Shown in pieces: positions 1 through 11,900 of a DNA stretch of 64,000 nt. How positions within the stretch are numbered: the first letter of the stretch is position 1; each line of letters opens with the position of its first letter. The notes below the pieces were generated by a model. That model had not been told where the DNA came from, did not search any database, and saw nothing but the letters and a program-made list of their open reading frames with translations. A program made the position numbers and the translations under genes. This stretch comes from Aquila chrysaetos chrysaetos (lineage: Eukaryota; Chordata; Aves; Accipitriformes; Accipitridae): assembly GCF_900496995.4 (NCBI RefSeq), contig NC_044009.1:47104005-47168004 (forward strand), in the 5' to 3' direction.

Positions 1-2774
1 GCAGGGATTTCCAAGCTCTTGGTCTCGTCCAAGCGAGGAGCAGAGGCTGCTCGCTGCAGGCAGGGTGAGCGCTGAAAGGCTGGCAGTGCTCGTGTCGTGA
101 CCTGTGGGATTCACAGTGATACCCTCTAACCCTGAGGAAGGGTTATTAATTAGAGCAAGGAAAAGAATCTTAAATCCCTAAAGCCACTCTGCTGTGCCTG
201 CCCCAGCTGCCCTGCCGTGCTCGTGGAGGGGAGCAGGCAGCACCCGCACCGTCTCCTCACAGCCTCTCCCAACCTCGTCTTTCTCTCCAAAAGTCCAAAG
301 AGCAGGAACAGGCGCCCACCCAGGTCTTAATAAACTTATTAATAAATTTTACCTCCCTTAACACTGCCCCAGTGAGATGTCTCCTCCCCGGGCTGCAGTT
401 TCCCTGCCTGCCGGCAGCCAGTTCTTGTGAAGTTTGGCGCTTCTCTCTCTCTTGGTTTTGCCTCCCCTCTGCGACAAGGGAAACTCTGATCATGCCTAAA
501 GCACACATTTCCCTCTTCAACTAATCGTCTCCTGCAGACGGCAGTATGTTTTGTCAGACAACACAGGCAGAGTGTAGTTTTTCCTTCCCCCCCACGGAGC
601 GGGGAAACTAATAAATACTCCCTGTCTCTACATCCATCTCCTGGCTGTCTTGGGGGAACGTGAAGGCTTTGCAGTGCCTGAAGAGGGATTGTTCTTCTCC
701 CCCGGCGTGTGCGGGGAAATGGCTGCGGGAGTCAGTAACTCTCTGAAGATGACAGGCTGGCCGGGGCAGGACGGTGGCTTCGTGCCGGGCTCGGTGTGCC
801 GCCGCATCTCGCCGTGCCTGCGGGCTCCCCGCTTGCTGATGCTGAGCACGGGTCCCACTCAGCGGGTACTTTCTCTCTTTGCTCTTGTATACACCAGTTA
901 ATGTTAATGAGCATGGCTGCACAGTTAATTAGTGGCATTTGTGGTACTGCTCGCTCAGTCTAGGAAACTTAGCCTCTATACGCACTTTGTACAATGCATA
1001 GATACCTATATATCATACCGTTAGGCCAAATACCACCGCCTCGGCATGCAGAAATCGTTAGCCCGCAGCGCGTGATTGAGGTGCACTGCGATCTTTCGGG
1101 GAGCTTCATGCGGGCCCAGCGGAAGCTAGAAACGTCGCGCACCTCTTGCGCTCCCCCAAAAAGCTGCAGGGTGACCCCAGTCACTCGTACAAGAAGGTAG
1201 TTGTACCAAACGTTATTGCTGTGCGTATTTCATCCCTGGCATAGTAGTCCTAATAAATTTTGCACGTTCTTTCGTGTTATTTGTGCACAGACCGTGAAAA
1301 AGAATTTGTGCTTAATAATATGTAGGAAAAATGGTACTAATCATACTACTGCCTTTGCCCTCTTCGTTCCCCTCCCTTTCCCTTTCCTCTGCATGAAATG
1401 CGATGCTCGTACTAGTTCATGCCGTGCTTGCCCCCACCAGTCCCGACTTCTGTTTCTCTCTTTCCTTTCTGTTCTTCTTCACGTATTTTGCATTTTTCAG
1501 CTTCTCTTACCCTTTCCTCTCTGCTAAACCTATGCACAATGTATAGGCAGACCCACAGTTAAAATTAGTTTCTGACATTTTCTGTTCCTGAGGGGTTTTC
1601 TTTAGCAAGTTACCTTCTTTTTGTTTGATATGAATGTAATTATCTGATGGGGCACCAGTTTTGTTTTCAGACCGGTATCTCGATCTCCTCGTTCCCCCCC
1701 CACCTCCAAAATGTTGCACATAAGGTTTCTTTATTTTTGTGGCCACAACATGCATAGTTGTAACCTGCTATTTTAAAATTAAGCTATCAATTATTAAACC
1801 TGTGGCTGAATTTTTATTTTTTTTAGGGGGGGTGGGTGTAGTCGGCAGGAAGGCCATTGATTTACAGTTATTTTAATGGTGAGAACTGAATGGCTCCACA
1901 GCAGCAAGGCCAAGGAGATTTTGGTGTGTGGAAAAAGAAATTTCAGGTGCGCTGTATTTTTCCAGGGCAGAGCATTGTGCTTCTTACAAAGCAGCAGAGA
2001 ACACTGTATCTTCAAACCAGCTTCTGCAGACAAACTGGATTTAAAATAAATAACTTTTATTCATTACTGTAATAGAACTGTTGATGCATTCATTTGTTTA
2101 AACCTAAATGTACTATATCTCAGTGTGCTGCTTCTAACAACCTGAATATCTGGCACCTTTTAAAAATGTTTATCAAGCTTTTGGCTGTATTTTTCTCTCT
2201 ACATAGATACCATAGTTCAGTTGAATACATGGTTGTGTTTGATTAGGAGATGTGTTAGAGATAAGTCACTTGTTGGGAAAAAAGCATTTACAGTTTTCCT
2301 GTATACAAATGAAATTTGTAGGACGCATGAAATTTCATTCTTTTATGGTAAATTACTCACAAGGATATGTTAGAACCAAATGTAAATGAGTGCTGATTTT
2401 AAGTTTGTACCTTCTGAAACACAAAAGGATGCAGTACCTACGGTCCTGGTGAATGACATGTGATAGATTATAGCGAGAGCAGTCAGAGCAAATGAAATTG
2501 TAATGGAGTTCCTCTTCTGGCTGCAGGAAATAGCTGTTATTTATCCTGTTTCATAAGATGCTGCATGCATACTACTGTTTATTATATACTTAAAAATCCC
2601 TTGGCAAGTCAATAATGAATAAATGAACTTAAAGCTATTACAACACCCTTAGCGTAAAGAGTGTAAGCCAGAATATTTTTCAGCGTACTCTTTCCTGGGT
2701 TTGGCTGAGGCGTTTCTGCAGAGATGCTAACCTGGATAGTTCAAATGAACAGTTTTGATTCTTTCTCCTGGCAG
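1..2774 (+). other. THSD7B: Intron (partial) upstream of exon A
   Basis: No exon or recognisable mobile element found. About 580-1190 is moderately GC- and CpG-containing, with overlapping chance frames on both strands; the rest is AT-rich. The sequence before exon A carries a normal pyrimidine tract (ttctttctcctggcag). Confidence 0.6.
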
Positions 2775-2908
2775 GTGTACGAGGCAGTCCCATGCGACAG
2801 CGAGTGCAATCAGTATTCTTGGGTAGTAGAACCGTGGTCTCCGTGCAAAATCAACAGCGAACAAAATTCCCTCCACTGTGGAGAAGGAATACAAACGAGG
2901 AAAGTCAG
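2775..2908 (+). CDS. THSD7B: THSD7B exon A (first in window)
   Basis: Fragment residues 1-44 plus two bases of codon 45. The acceptor is ctcctggcag before GTG TAC; the donor is GTCAG followed by gtgcgt. The peptide starts [16 protein letters not shown] and holds the start of a TSP1 module (WVVEPWSPC) and its [11 protein letters not shown] strand, the usual C-G-x-G-x-Q-x-R core. It enters in phase 0 and leaves in phase 2, which fits exon B exactly. Earlier exons of the gene must lie left of the window; I saw no exon in 1-2774. Confidence 0.88.
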
Positions 2909-5900
2909 GTGCGTGAAGACAAAAGCACAGGTACTCCAGATTAAAAAGACCTGATACATACTTGCATAAAGCTGCAATATCTGGCCATCTGACAGTGAGT
3001 ACATTGCTCAGTCCAGTGTATTTCAAATTAAAAGAAACATGCATTTATGTGCAATGGTTTACAGGAAAAGCATCTCAGAGATGGAGCCTTGTGTTACGAT
3101 CAAGACGTCTTTCAGGAAGAAGGCATGATGTTTAAATTAGAATTCTTCAACCTAAATGCCATATATGCATAAAGCCCCCTGAGGTGCAAACCTCCATATT
3201 CTGATTTGCTAACATTTTCCCCAAGTAATGGCACTGCACACGCCGGAGTGGCGTTCATTATTAGTGAATATTCATTCCCCAGGCACGGGGAAATGCTGAG
3301 TTATTTCCAAATGTTCGGATGTTACTAGCAGAAGCACAAAGGTTTGTTCTTGCTGGTTGTCATTTTCTGTTCCCTCATCTGTCAGCCGATCAAAGTTAAA
3401 ATCCCTCTGTATGAAGTTTGAAATGTTTATTAAAAGTAGTTACTGAAATCTGTGAGTAACAAAAGCATGTCATGCATGTAGCTGGTTTTGATTTGCATTA
3501 AAATGATTAATTCTGCTTTTTGACCAGCTGTGCTGCGTATAGCTATTGTGTTACATATAGTGCCCTATATGGGGTCGAGCAGACCTGTTGATATCCATCA
3601 CTTCTGTAGTACGCTGGTGATCCTCTAATGAAAATGTCTGTTTTCTGCGTAGGTGTGTGAGTACTGCTGAGGACCACGGAGGGGAGACTGTGCCCAACGC
3701 ACTGTGTAATCAGGCTGAAATCCCAGATCTAACGCAGAAGTGTAGCTTGTACTGTCCCAGTGAGTGTGCAGTGTCTGACTGGGGACAGTGGAGCAAGTGT
3801 CCGCAGGTAGGCTCTCATGCTTGTGTCTCTGTGGCAATGTTCCTCACACGTCGGTCTTCTCTGTCCTTCACCAACTATTTCATGAGATAGTTATTTTCTA
3901 ACAAAGTAAAGTATTTTCTGAGGGAGGTCAGGTTTAATGGATCCTGCCAGCATGGTTGAATCTGGAGATACTTGTATTTCTATAGAGGCTGAGCTATAGA
4001 AAGTTAGTTAGTAAAACACAGAGTTATTACTGTGACAGTTGATTCAATACATCCTTCCGCTTGGTCTACAGGAGAGGACCCACACAAGCAGAGTGGGTGA
4101 AGGGACCAGTATTCTAGCTGCAGTACGGGCTGTCTGTGTTAGGAAATATTTGCAAGGGAGAGCTCTGTGAGTGATACAGGTCTGCCGTAACAACCTGCCG
4201 GTAAACCATGGTGGTGGCACTCCTCCGGACACGTCTTAGGCCTGAGGGAATGACAGCTCTCCCTTCCCAACAGACACTATTTCTGTCCAGCGTCGTCTCC
4301 TCCTCAAAACCTTGAGGGAAGATTTGAGGCAACAGCAACAGAAGGGCATGGCAGCAAGATGCCTGAACAACTTGTCATGTCATGAAATACTCAAAACTTT
4401 GTGAATTATGCAGGGATTCAAGCCACTGCCAAGTGCTCTGTGTTTTCCTAAGTGTGCAAGATGGAAAGAAGCTGCAAATTCTGTCTTGTGAAAACTCTCT
4501 GGCCTCAAAGCATGTCATTTCAAACCTATTGTTTCTCTCTGATTGGTGTTGAAATAGGTGCCAGGTTTAATCTCAGGGGTTTTTTTAATAGACTTGCTTG
4601 ATGTATTTAAGTGACAAACATATATTCATTGCCCCGGTGTTAACAGGGCCATTATCAAAAGTCTCAGTGGTTATTGGACAGGTATTTATACCACTGCTGA
4701 CACAGGTAATTTCCTTCCGTAATATTTTGTGTAGCGTATCAATATACTCAGTAAGAACATGTCAAATAAAATCTTGTGTTTCATTTCCTGCATTTGCCTC
4801 CTCCTGAGCAGCAGAGCTTTGATGAAGTATAATGCTCTTGCAACCGATACAGACGCTTGGATACCTTTCAAAGTCCCACTGTGGTTGGGCTGTTTCTTTG
4901 CCATTGACTTTTTTTTCAGAGATAGATTTTCCTCCTTTTAGCATGCGCTAAACTAATGCAGAGATCCTTAAGGCCATTGGGTATTTTTCAGGTGCCTCGG
5001 TGGCAGTCAGTTGGTTACGAAGGACTGCTTGAAGCTTTAAGCACCCTAGTATCCTTAAGACACCCTGAAGGCTCCTCTTTGGCAATGGTGAAGCCTCTGT
5101 AGCCCACAGAAGCAGGAAAGGGATGCCCAGAGCTCGTGGGCTGCACTCCATCAGGCAGCGTAGCTCTTGGCAGTCACAGGGCCGAGTGCCACAGTCCCTG
5201 TGTCTCCTTGTACATCCTTTTGCCATGGTAGATGTTAATTCATAAATGTGAGGGCATCTGTATGCCAATGCAATTAACTGAACAATATGTTTTCACAAGC
5301 TGTTCTGCAATGCTTTGTTGTGAAACTGAGATGACTGTGTGCTGATGGAGCATGTGTTTAAATAGTTCTGTCCAGATACGAGGCAATAAACAGCTTGAAG
5401 TTTTATGGACAGATAAAACCCTCCTTTTGATGAGTTTACAGCAGTGCTGTCTCCCTTTTATAGCTACTCCGGTGTGCTGGTTTTGGCTGGGGTAGAGTTA
5501 ATTTTCTTCACAGTAGCTAGTATGGGGCTCTGTTTTGGATTTGTGATGAAAACTGTTGATAATTCAGGGATGTTTTCGTTACTGCTGAGCAGTGCTTACC
5601 CAGAGCCAAGGGCTTTTCTGCTTCTCCCCCCACCCCACCAGCGAGGAGCCTGGGGGGGGCACAAGGAGTTGGGAGGGGACACAGCCGGGACAGCTGACCC
5701 CAACTGACCCAAGGGATATCCCAGACCATAGGACGTCATGCTCAGCACATAAAGCTGGGGGAAGAAGGAGGAAGGGGGGACGTTCGGAGTGATGGCGTTT
5801 GTCTTCCTAAGTCACCGTCAGGCGTGATGGAACCCTGCTGTCCTGGAGATGGCTGAACACCTGCCTGCCCATGGGAAGCACTGAATGAATTCCTGGTTTC

Positions 5901-8900
5901 GCTTTGCTTGCGTGCATGGCTTTTGCTTTCCCTATTAAACTGTCTTTATCTCAGCCCACGAGTTTTCTCACTTTTACCCTTCCGATTCCCTCCCCGATCC
6001 CATGGGGAGGCGAGTGAGCGAGCGGCTGGGTGGTGGTTAGTTGCCGGCTGGGGTTAAACCACGACATCTGGCTATTTGTGTTTAGTTTTGAGAGAGGATC
6101 ACACAGCACAGTGCCTCCCAGGCTGCACGTGCTTAACATCTCCAAGCCAAGCGCTGGGCTTGCTGCAAGTGCAGAACGGCTGTACCATGACGGTGATGTG
6201 TCTTCAGTGTATGTGGGGGTACTGGTGTGATGGGGCAGGGATTGAGGGAAAAGTGGTGGCCAGGAGCGAGTCATTGCCAGCACCAGGGTAATTAATGCAA
6301 CCCTCCATCTCCTGAGTCGCCACTAGGAAAAGTGGTCACTGAAAATGGCCACAAGCTGGTGGACATTGTCAATGAAGTTACAAAGGCAGTGAAGCCTACG
6401 GAGGATCCCGTTTTGTCTGTAAGGGAAGAGCCACGTATGGTCAGTTGAATAGCTCCACTGGTTGCAAGTGAGAGCTTGGGTCTGGACCTCGCATGGAGAC
6501 CCTACATATAGACACCCAAATATAGGAGTCTGCATCTCATGTTAAGTCTTTTGGTCAGACCTGTTGTGCCTCCAGCCTTGCATTTAATGTCTTCCCATGG
6601 AGCCCAAAAAACACATCGGTAAGTTTGCGTGCATAGAACCTCTTGCTCGTTAGAGCTGCCTACTTAATTGTGTTTGAGGGAATTTTGCTCAATAGCTGGT
6701 ATAGTCATGCATGATTTCTGATTCATCCCAAACTGGAAATAAATGCCTGTCTTCTGAGGATGTATAAAATGCTTTTTGAATATTCACCAAAAACCCGTTT
6801 TCTAAGTATGGCTCCTTTCTCTTCCCTAAGTAATCAGAAAAGTTTGAAGGATCACATCATATTGCAATGAAAAAGCAAAACCATACATCCTGGCTGCTCT
6901 TTTTCGAGCCCATTTACGTTTCATATCAAAATAGTTGGCACTTTTAATTGTAGCATGCTTGTGAGGCAGCTGCCAAAGAGGATTCCAGGAAACCTTCCTG
7001 TATCTCTGGTCATGTTTGGCTTGCTGGAGATAAAGAGGATTTATGAAACTTGACAAATTCTAGTTTGTAAGAAATGAACAATCACAATTTCAGCCTCATC
7101 TTTGCCTGAGTAGCTCTTTTATTTGAGATCTTTACCTAAGCTTTTGGTCAGGTGAGAATTCTTTTCCAGTTGCTTTGGTGTTCTGCTCATATTTTATAGT
7201 GTTGTTAATAAATTCATCCTGATAGCAGAATAACTAACTCTTATCAGCTGAATATAAAAAGGCCTTTTAGATTATCCAGTGTACCTTTTGTCAATATGTC
7301 ATTGTACTCTGGATACTTTCTAGGGCATTACTCGGTTTTATCTTGTAGCAGTACTCTCCCTATGTGAATTTTGCACTTTCAGGATGGTAAATGATCTTGA
7401 ATCATGTTGAAATCAATGAGTCATAAAGGTGGCGACTGCTTTGCCAATAGGAAGTATTTTCTTCAATACTTCTTTCTTCTAAAACATTGTATTTGTTCTA
7501 CTTTTTTGGCTGCATTTCCCTTTTGCTTTGAAATATTTGTGTTTCTAGGGTGGTCTTTTGTAATTTCAGATGATCCCACAATTCTTTTATGTGTATTTTC
7601 CAACTGAATCGCAATTCTTGCATCTTGATTATAGTGCTATTTAACTCTGCTACACAAAGCTAAATTTTAATATTTCCTCTAATGACACTTTGCCGTGACC
7701 TAGAAATGCAGCTGCCGAGGTTACTTTTGAGGTTTTGTCTCTTTACTGGATTCGAGAAACTCATAATTACTGATTTAAAGCTTCCCTGTTTTTCTCACAT
7801 TCTCTATTGTGAGAAGTAAATTCAAAATGGTTTTCCCTCTGATTGAAGACTATTTTTTGGCTCATAAAGTTTTCTTCTTTGTCGCTAAGTAACATCCACG
7901 TAACTTGAATATCAAGGCTTTAAAGCCATTTAAAATAACAGTTTGAAGCTTGCTAGTTAGAAAAAAAAAATCATAAGCAAATTAGATTGACTTGCGTTTT
8001 GCTTCAGAGATTTCGTATTCGTTCCAGCTACAATAGCGTGTTCAGTCAGACATCATCACTTGATTGCTCAAAGACCCAGCTAAACAATCTGGAAAACGAA
8101 ATCCTATCATCTCTGTTACATATTCAGTGATCGAATAACATGCACTTCCTGCAGTGTCTCGACTTTGTATTCATCTGACTTGGAAATGTAATTAATTGAC
8201 TTCAATTGAATTCATCAAAGCATTCTTAAAAAGAGTTAATATGCAAGTTGTGCTACAAGTCCCTGAAATAATTACCTCAAATTTATTTTGTTACCTCTCT
8301 TGTCGTGTGGATAGCTGTCACAGCCCCCATAGCCGATCGGAGTGGCCTCCTTGTTTGCCTCAGCTCTTGGCATTTCTAGCAGCTAATTCCAAGAGGTCTG
8401 AAATTAGTTCATTTAGGAGGTTACATGTCTAGTGAGTGAGAACAGCTGTCTCTGTTTCAGCGAGCATTTTCCTCACGGATCAATAGCGATGTATAATGCT
8501 CAGGACTTGCGACAATTGAGTTATTACTCTCTTGAATCTGCGGGAGGAGTGTAATGTTGTAACAACTGATCATATTAGAAGTGGCACCAGGCAGTACAGC
8601 CAACTCTCAGGTTTTGCAGTGACTTTCATCGTAGATGCGAGTCGGAGTCATTGCAGTTTGGAAATGCCAACTGGAAGAGAAGTTGGGGACTCTTGTAGAC
8701 GCTGGGGCTCACTGCATGCATTACCAAAGTCTTCATCACGACTAGTACCTTTATATGTAGGTTTGGCAGAGGACCTGCAGTATGGAGGCTGGATTGAAGA
8801 ATGAAGTTTGCACAGAGTTGTATTTCTTGCCCAAGAGATAATTTATTCAGGTCAAGCATGAGAATTATGCTGGTCCAAGAACGTGCACTTCTCCTTATGC

Positions 8901-11900
8901 GTAGCTGTGACTTGATTTTTTTTTGTGTAGGTTTATCAAAAAGTTGGTTACTGCTGTATTTTTTTAGATTTGTTGTTTTATTTTTACTCATCTTTATTAA
9001 CAATAGTTTTTTAAAAAGTAATGGTTATATATGGAGGCAGGTAAGGTTTCAGAACTTAGATGCATCTCAAAAAGAAAATTTATGCAAATACATTTTCATT
9101 TCAAAAGACTGCTCATGTTATTGTAAATGGCTTGTTAAATTGTTACAAAACATCCACATCGGCATGAACAATATAACGGTTCATTGCACTGTTAAAAATA
9201 GTCAAATCCTGTTGCTGGCAATGCATTTACCTTAGTTTGAGGTTGTATGTTTCCTTATGAATAGCCAGTTAAATATAATGTGGCTGGCTATTTATAGTGC
9301 AGTATGCATTATACAAGCTGTTTGATAAATTAAACAGCTTAAAGGGCTCTCTAATGGGTTACAACCTTTGTGCTGTACAATTATGATGCATATGAGAGCC
9401 TAGATCAATGGACAGCTTTTAAAATCCATCACAAAGAAGGTCTAGTAGTGTATATTAATGTGTGATATGTTAACAGCTCTTACTCTGGAACTTAGCATTC
9501 ATAACCTTGCAGTTTTATTTTATTTAATGTCCTTCTCTTCCAGAACAAACTTTCTGTGCTTTGTCTGTTCTGTTATTGTCTGGAGCAAAGGCTGGGTACA
9601 TCTTTTGTGTATGTTTGTGTCCCTCACTTTTTATGTTAGCTGAAAATAGTGACAAGTGGTCATGGTGGAAAAATATGATTGGCTAAAAGAAATACTAAAA
9701 AATGCAGTATTAATAGTGCCAAGAATTCCCCCATAGAATCAAGATGATTGCTTTTATAATTTCTAAATGGTCCTTTGGGAAGAACTCTGATTCATTCCTA
9801 CCTTAACATTTTATGTACATTTATATTCATTGCTTCAGAATATTTTGTTTCTGTAGTGGTTTATATAATCTGGCCTATAGATCCGTGGCTCTAGCTCAAC
9901 TTTTTTCACACTTCATAGAAAAGAATAATGGAATGGTGAGATTTAATACAATAAAGTAGGCTAGGACAATATAGTTATACATGTAAAGAAACTTACTGTG
10001 TCTGTGTATGACGTCCTACTGCTGTAGGCTGTTAATGTACGATCTGAGTTAGGTCGCTGTTATTATTTCCATCCAGAAATTATTTCCATTCCTACCACTG
10101 ATTCCAAAGGAAGCACATGCCTGAATTACACACCCCATTGCTTACAGTCATCAAGAAGGAATCTGGACTAAATCCAACAAACAACATAGTCTGTAAAACT
10201 TAACTGCCAAACTGAGTTGGCACCTAACCTTGAAGGTACATAGAGTTCTCCAGGCCTCTGACCTTCTACCTTCGTGCATCACAGCTACCTCTATTTCTTA
10301 GGACTTGTTTCCTCTCTTATATTTGTGGCCAGTTGGCACCCATATCCATTGTCCTTCTTTGGTCCATAAATCTTTAATCTGTTTCTAGTCTGGGTGGCGT
10401 CGGAAGTGGTTTTCAGTTGTCCAGAACAGAGGCAGAAATTGGACAAAGGTTTTCCACTTGCTAAGCAGGCACTAAAGTCTGACGGTCCCCAGGCTGCAGC
10501 AAGAATTACTTGTCCTTCCTGCTCGCACCAACCCTCTAGCAGAGCAGAGCCTCAGTTTCCTGGAAAGATAGGTGAAGGTGCCAAGTCTCCAGAGTTGCTC
10601 TTACTGCAGTTCACTGGAGGTGTGCTTGGAACCGAGACGCAAGCGAGAGGCTGAATTCCACCCCACTTTCTTTTTCTCTCTCCTCTACATGAGGTCTGTG
10701 CAAGAGTTGCTCGATCTGGACCCTGGCATGGATCAGTGAGCTCTGTGCGTGTGGAGAGCTTCAGCACCTGCACAGGGTTCTGCATTGTGCTCGGTTCAAC
10801 CATCACCTGGCTTTGACGCTGCCTAAATCTATCTTAATAAATCATTACAATCTAAGTCTATCACCTTGGCTTTCAATTTCTGTGTAAGGAGATTTGCTAT
10901 TACGCCCAATTCTACCCCATTGTTCCAACTATGATAACTAGTTACGGGATTTATAACCACAGGAGTAAAAAGTAGCATGACCATAAAGAGATGATCTCAA
11001 AAATACAAGTCAAAGTTAAACTCCCACTACTGAACGCTTCCATTGTATGTACCTGCCTTTCTCTTAATGGTGTTGTTGGCTGCACCTTTTCCTCTTTCCT
11101 TGTGCTTCCACTGTAGAAGAAATGTTGGTTAATGCTGAGCACAAACCAGTTGTGATTACCTTACAGGAGGTGATGGCTGACTTAATGTAAAAATAATTTT
11201 AAAAAAAGCTCAATCTATGATCAGTGAAAGTAGTAGTTATTAATAGAACAGTTGGAAGTAAAATAATGTTTTTGAAAGTACAGCATCCACTCAGTGGGAA
11301 GAGAGGAGTTGTAAGTGAAGATGCTCAGTAAAGGGTTGCTGAATCACGATGGTGTTTATTTATGTAAAACCCCCAAAATTGTAGATACATACATGCTTGT
11401 GATAAGAAACTTGGATTCCTAGTGGGGTAGAGCAGATACAGTCTTGATCCATGTATCCATGAACATCACCTTCACTATTTCAGCATTTGAACAGTCAAGT
11501 TGTTTTTGTCATTTTCTTCATTTGTGAGAATATTCAGAATCAACCCCTTCTGTAATCTTGCCCAAATCTTCATTAATTCTGTGATCATTTCTTTCTTTAA
11601 TTACTCAAGTAATACTTCTTTCTTTTGCTGCCTTTTCTGTAATATTACTGATTGCTGTTTCTGTCCTACCTCCTAAAATTGTTTTTGCCATTAATGGTGA
11701 CAGGTTTTTCTCTCAGTATTTTTTAAGATCCAAATTCAGGACCAGATAGTATGTATCTGGTGGATTGAAAGCGATGGCAGTGGTGACAATGGTGACATAA
11801 TATCGTCCTCATGCTTTGCAGCCTTCACACTTCTCTTTGTTATTGCTTGTTAATACCCTCAGCATCTCCCCACTGGAAACAGTCCCTCTTCTTTAACTTT

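Larger units (their letters stand above)
5473..6066 (+). mobile_element. Solo LTR of an avian endogenous retrovirus
   Basis: A 594-bp element starting TGTGCTGGTTTTGGCTGG and ending GGTTAAACCACGACA, so it has the TG...CA ends of an LTR. I recognise the whole sequence as a common bird LTR family (TguLTR5-like by memory, probably class III/ERV-L; subfamily not certain). Flanks are tccgg (5468-5472) and tctgg (6067-6071), an apparent 5-bp target duplication with one C-to-T change at a CpG. It carries a TATA-like CATAAA, a GACGTCA element and an ATTAAA signal in sense orientation. No internal viral genes or second LTR are present, so it is a recombined solo copy. Confidence 0.85.
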
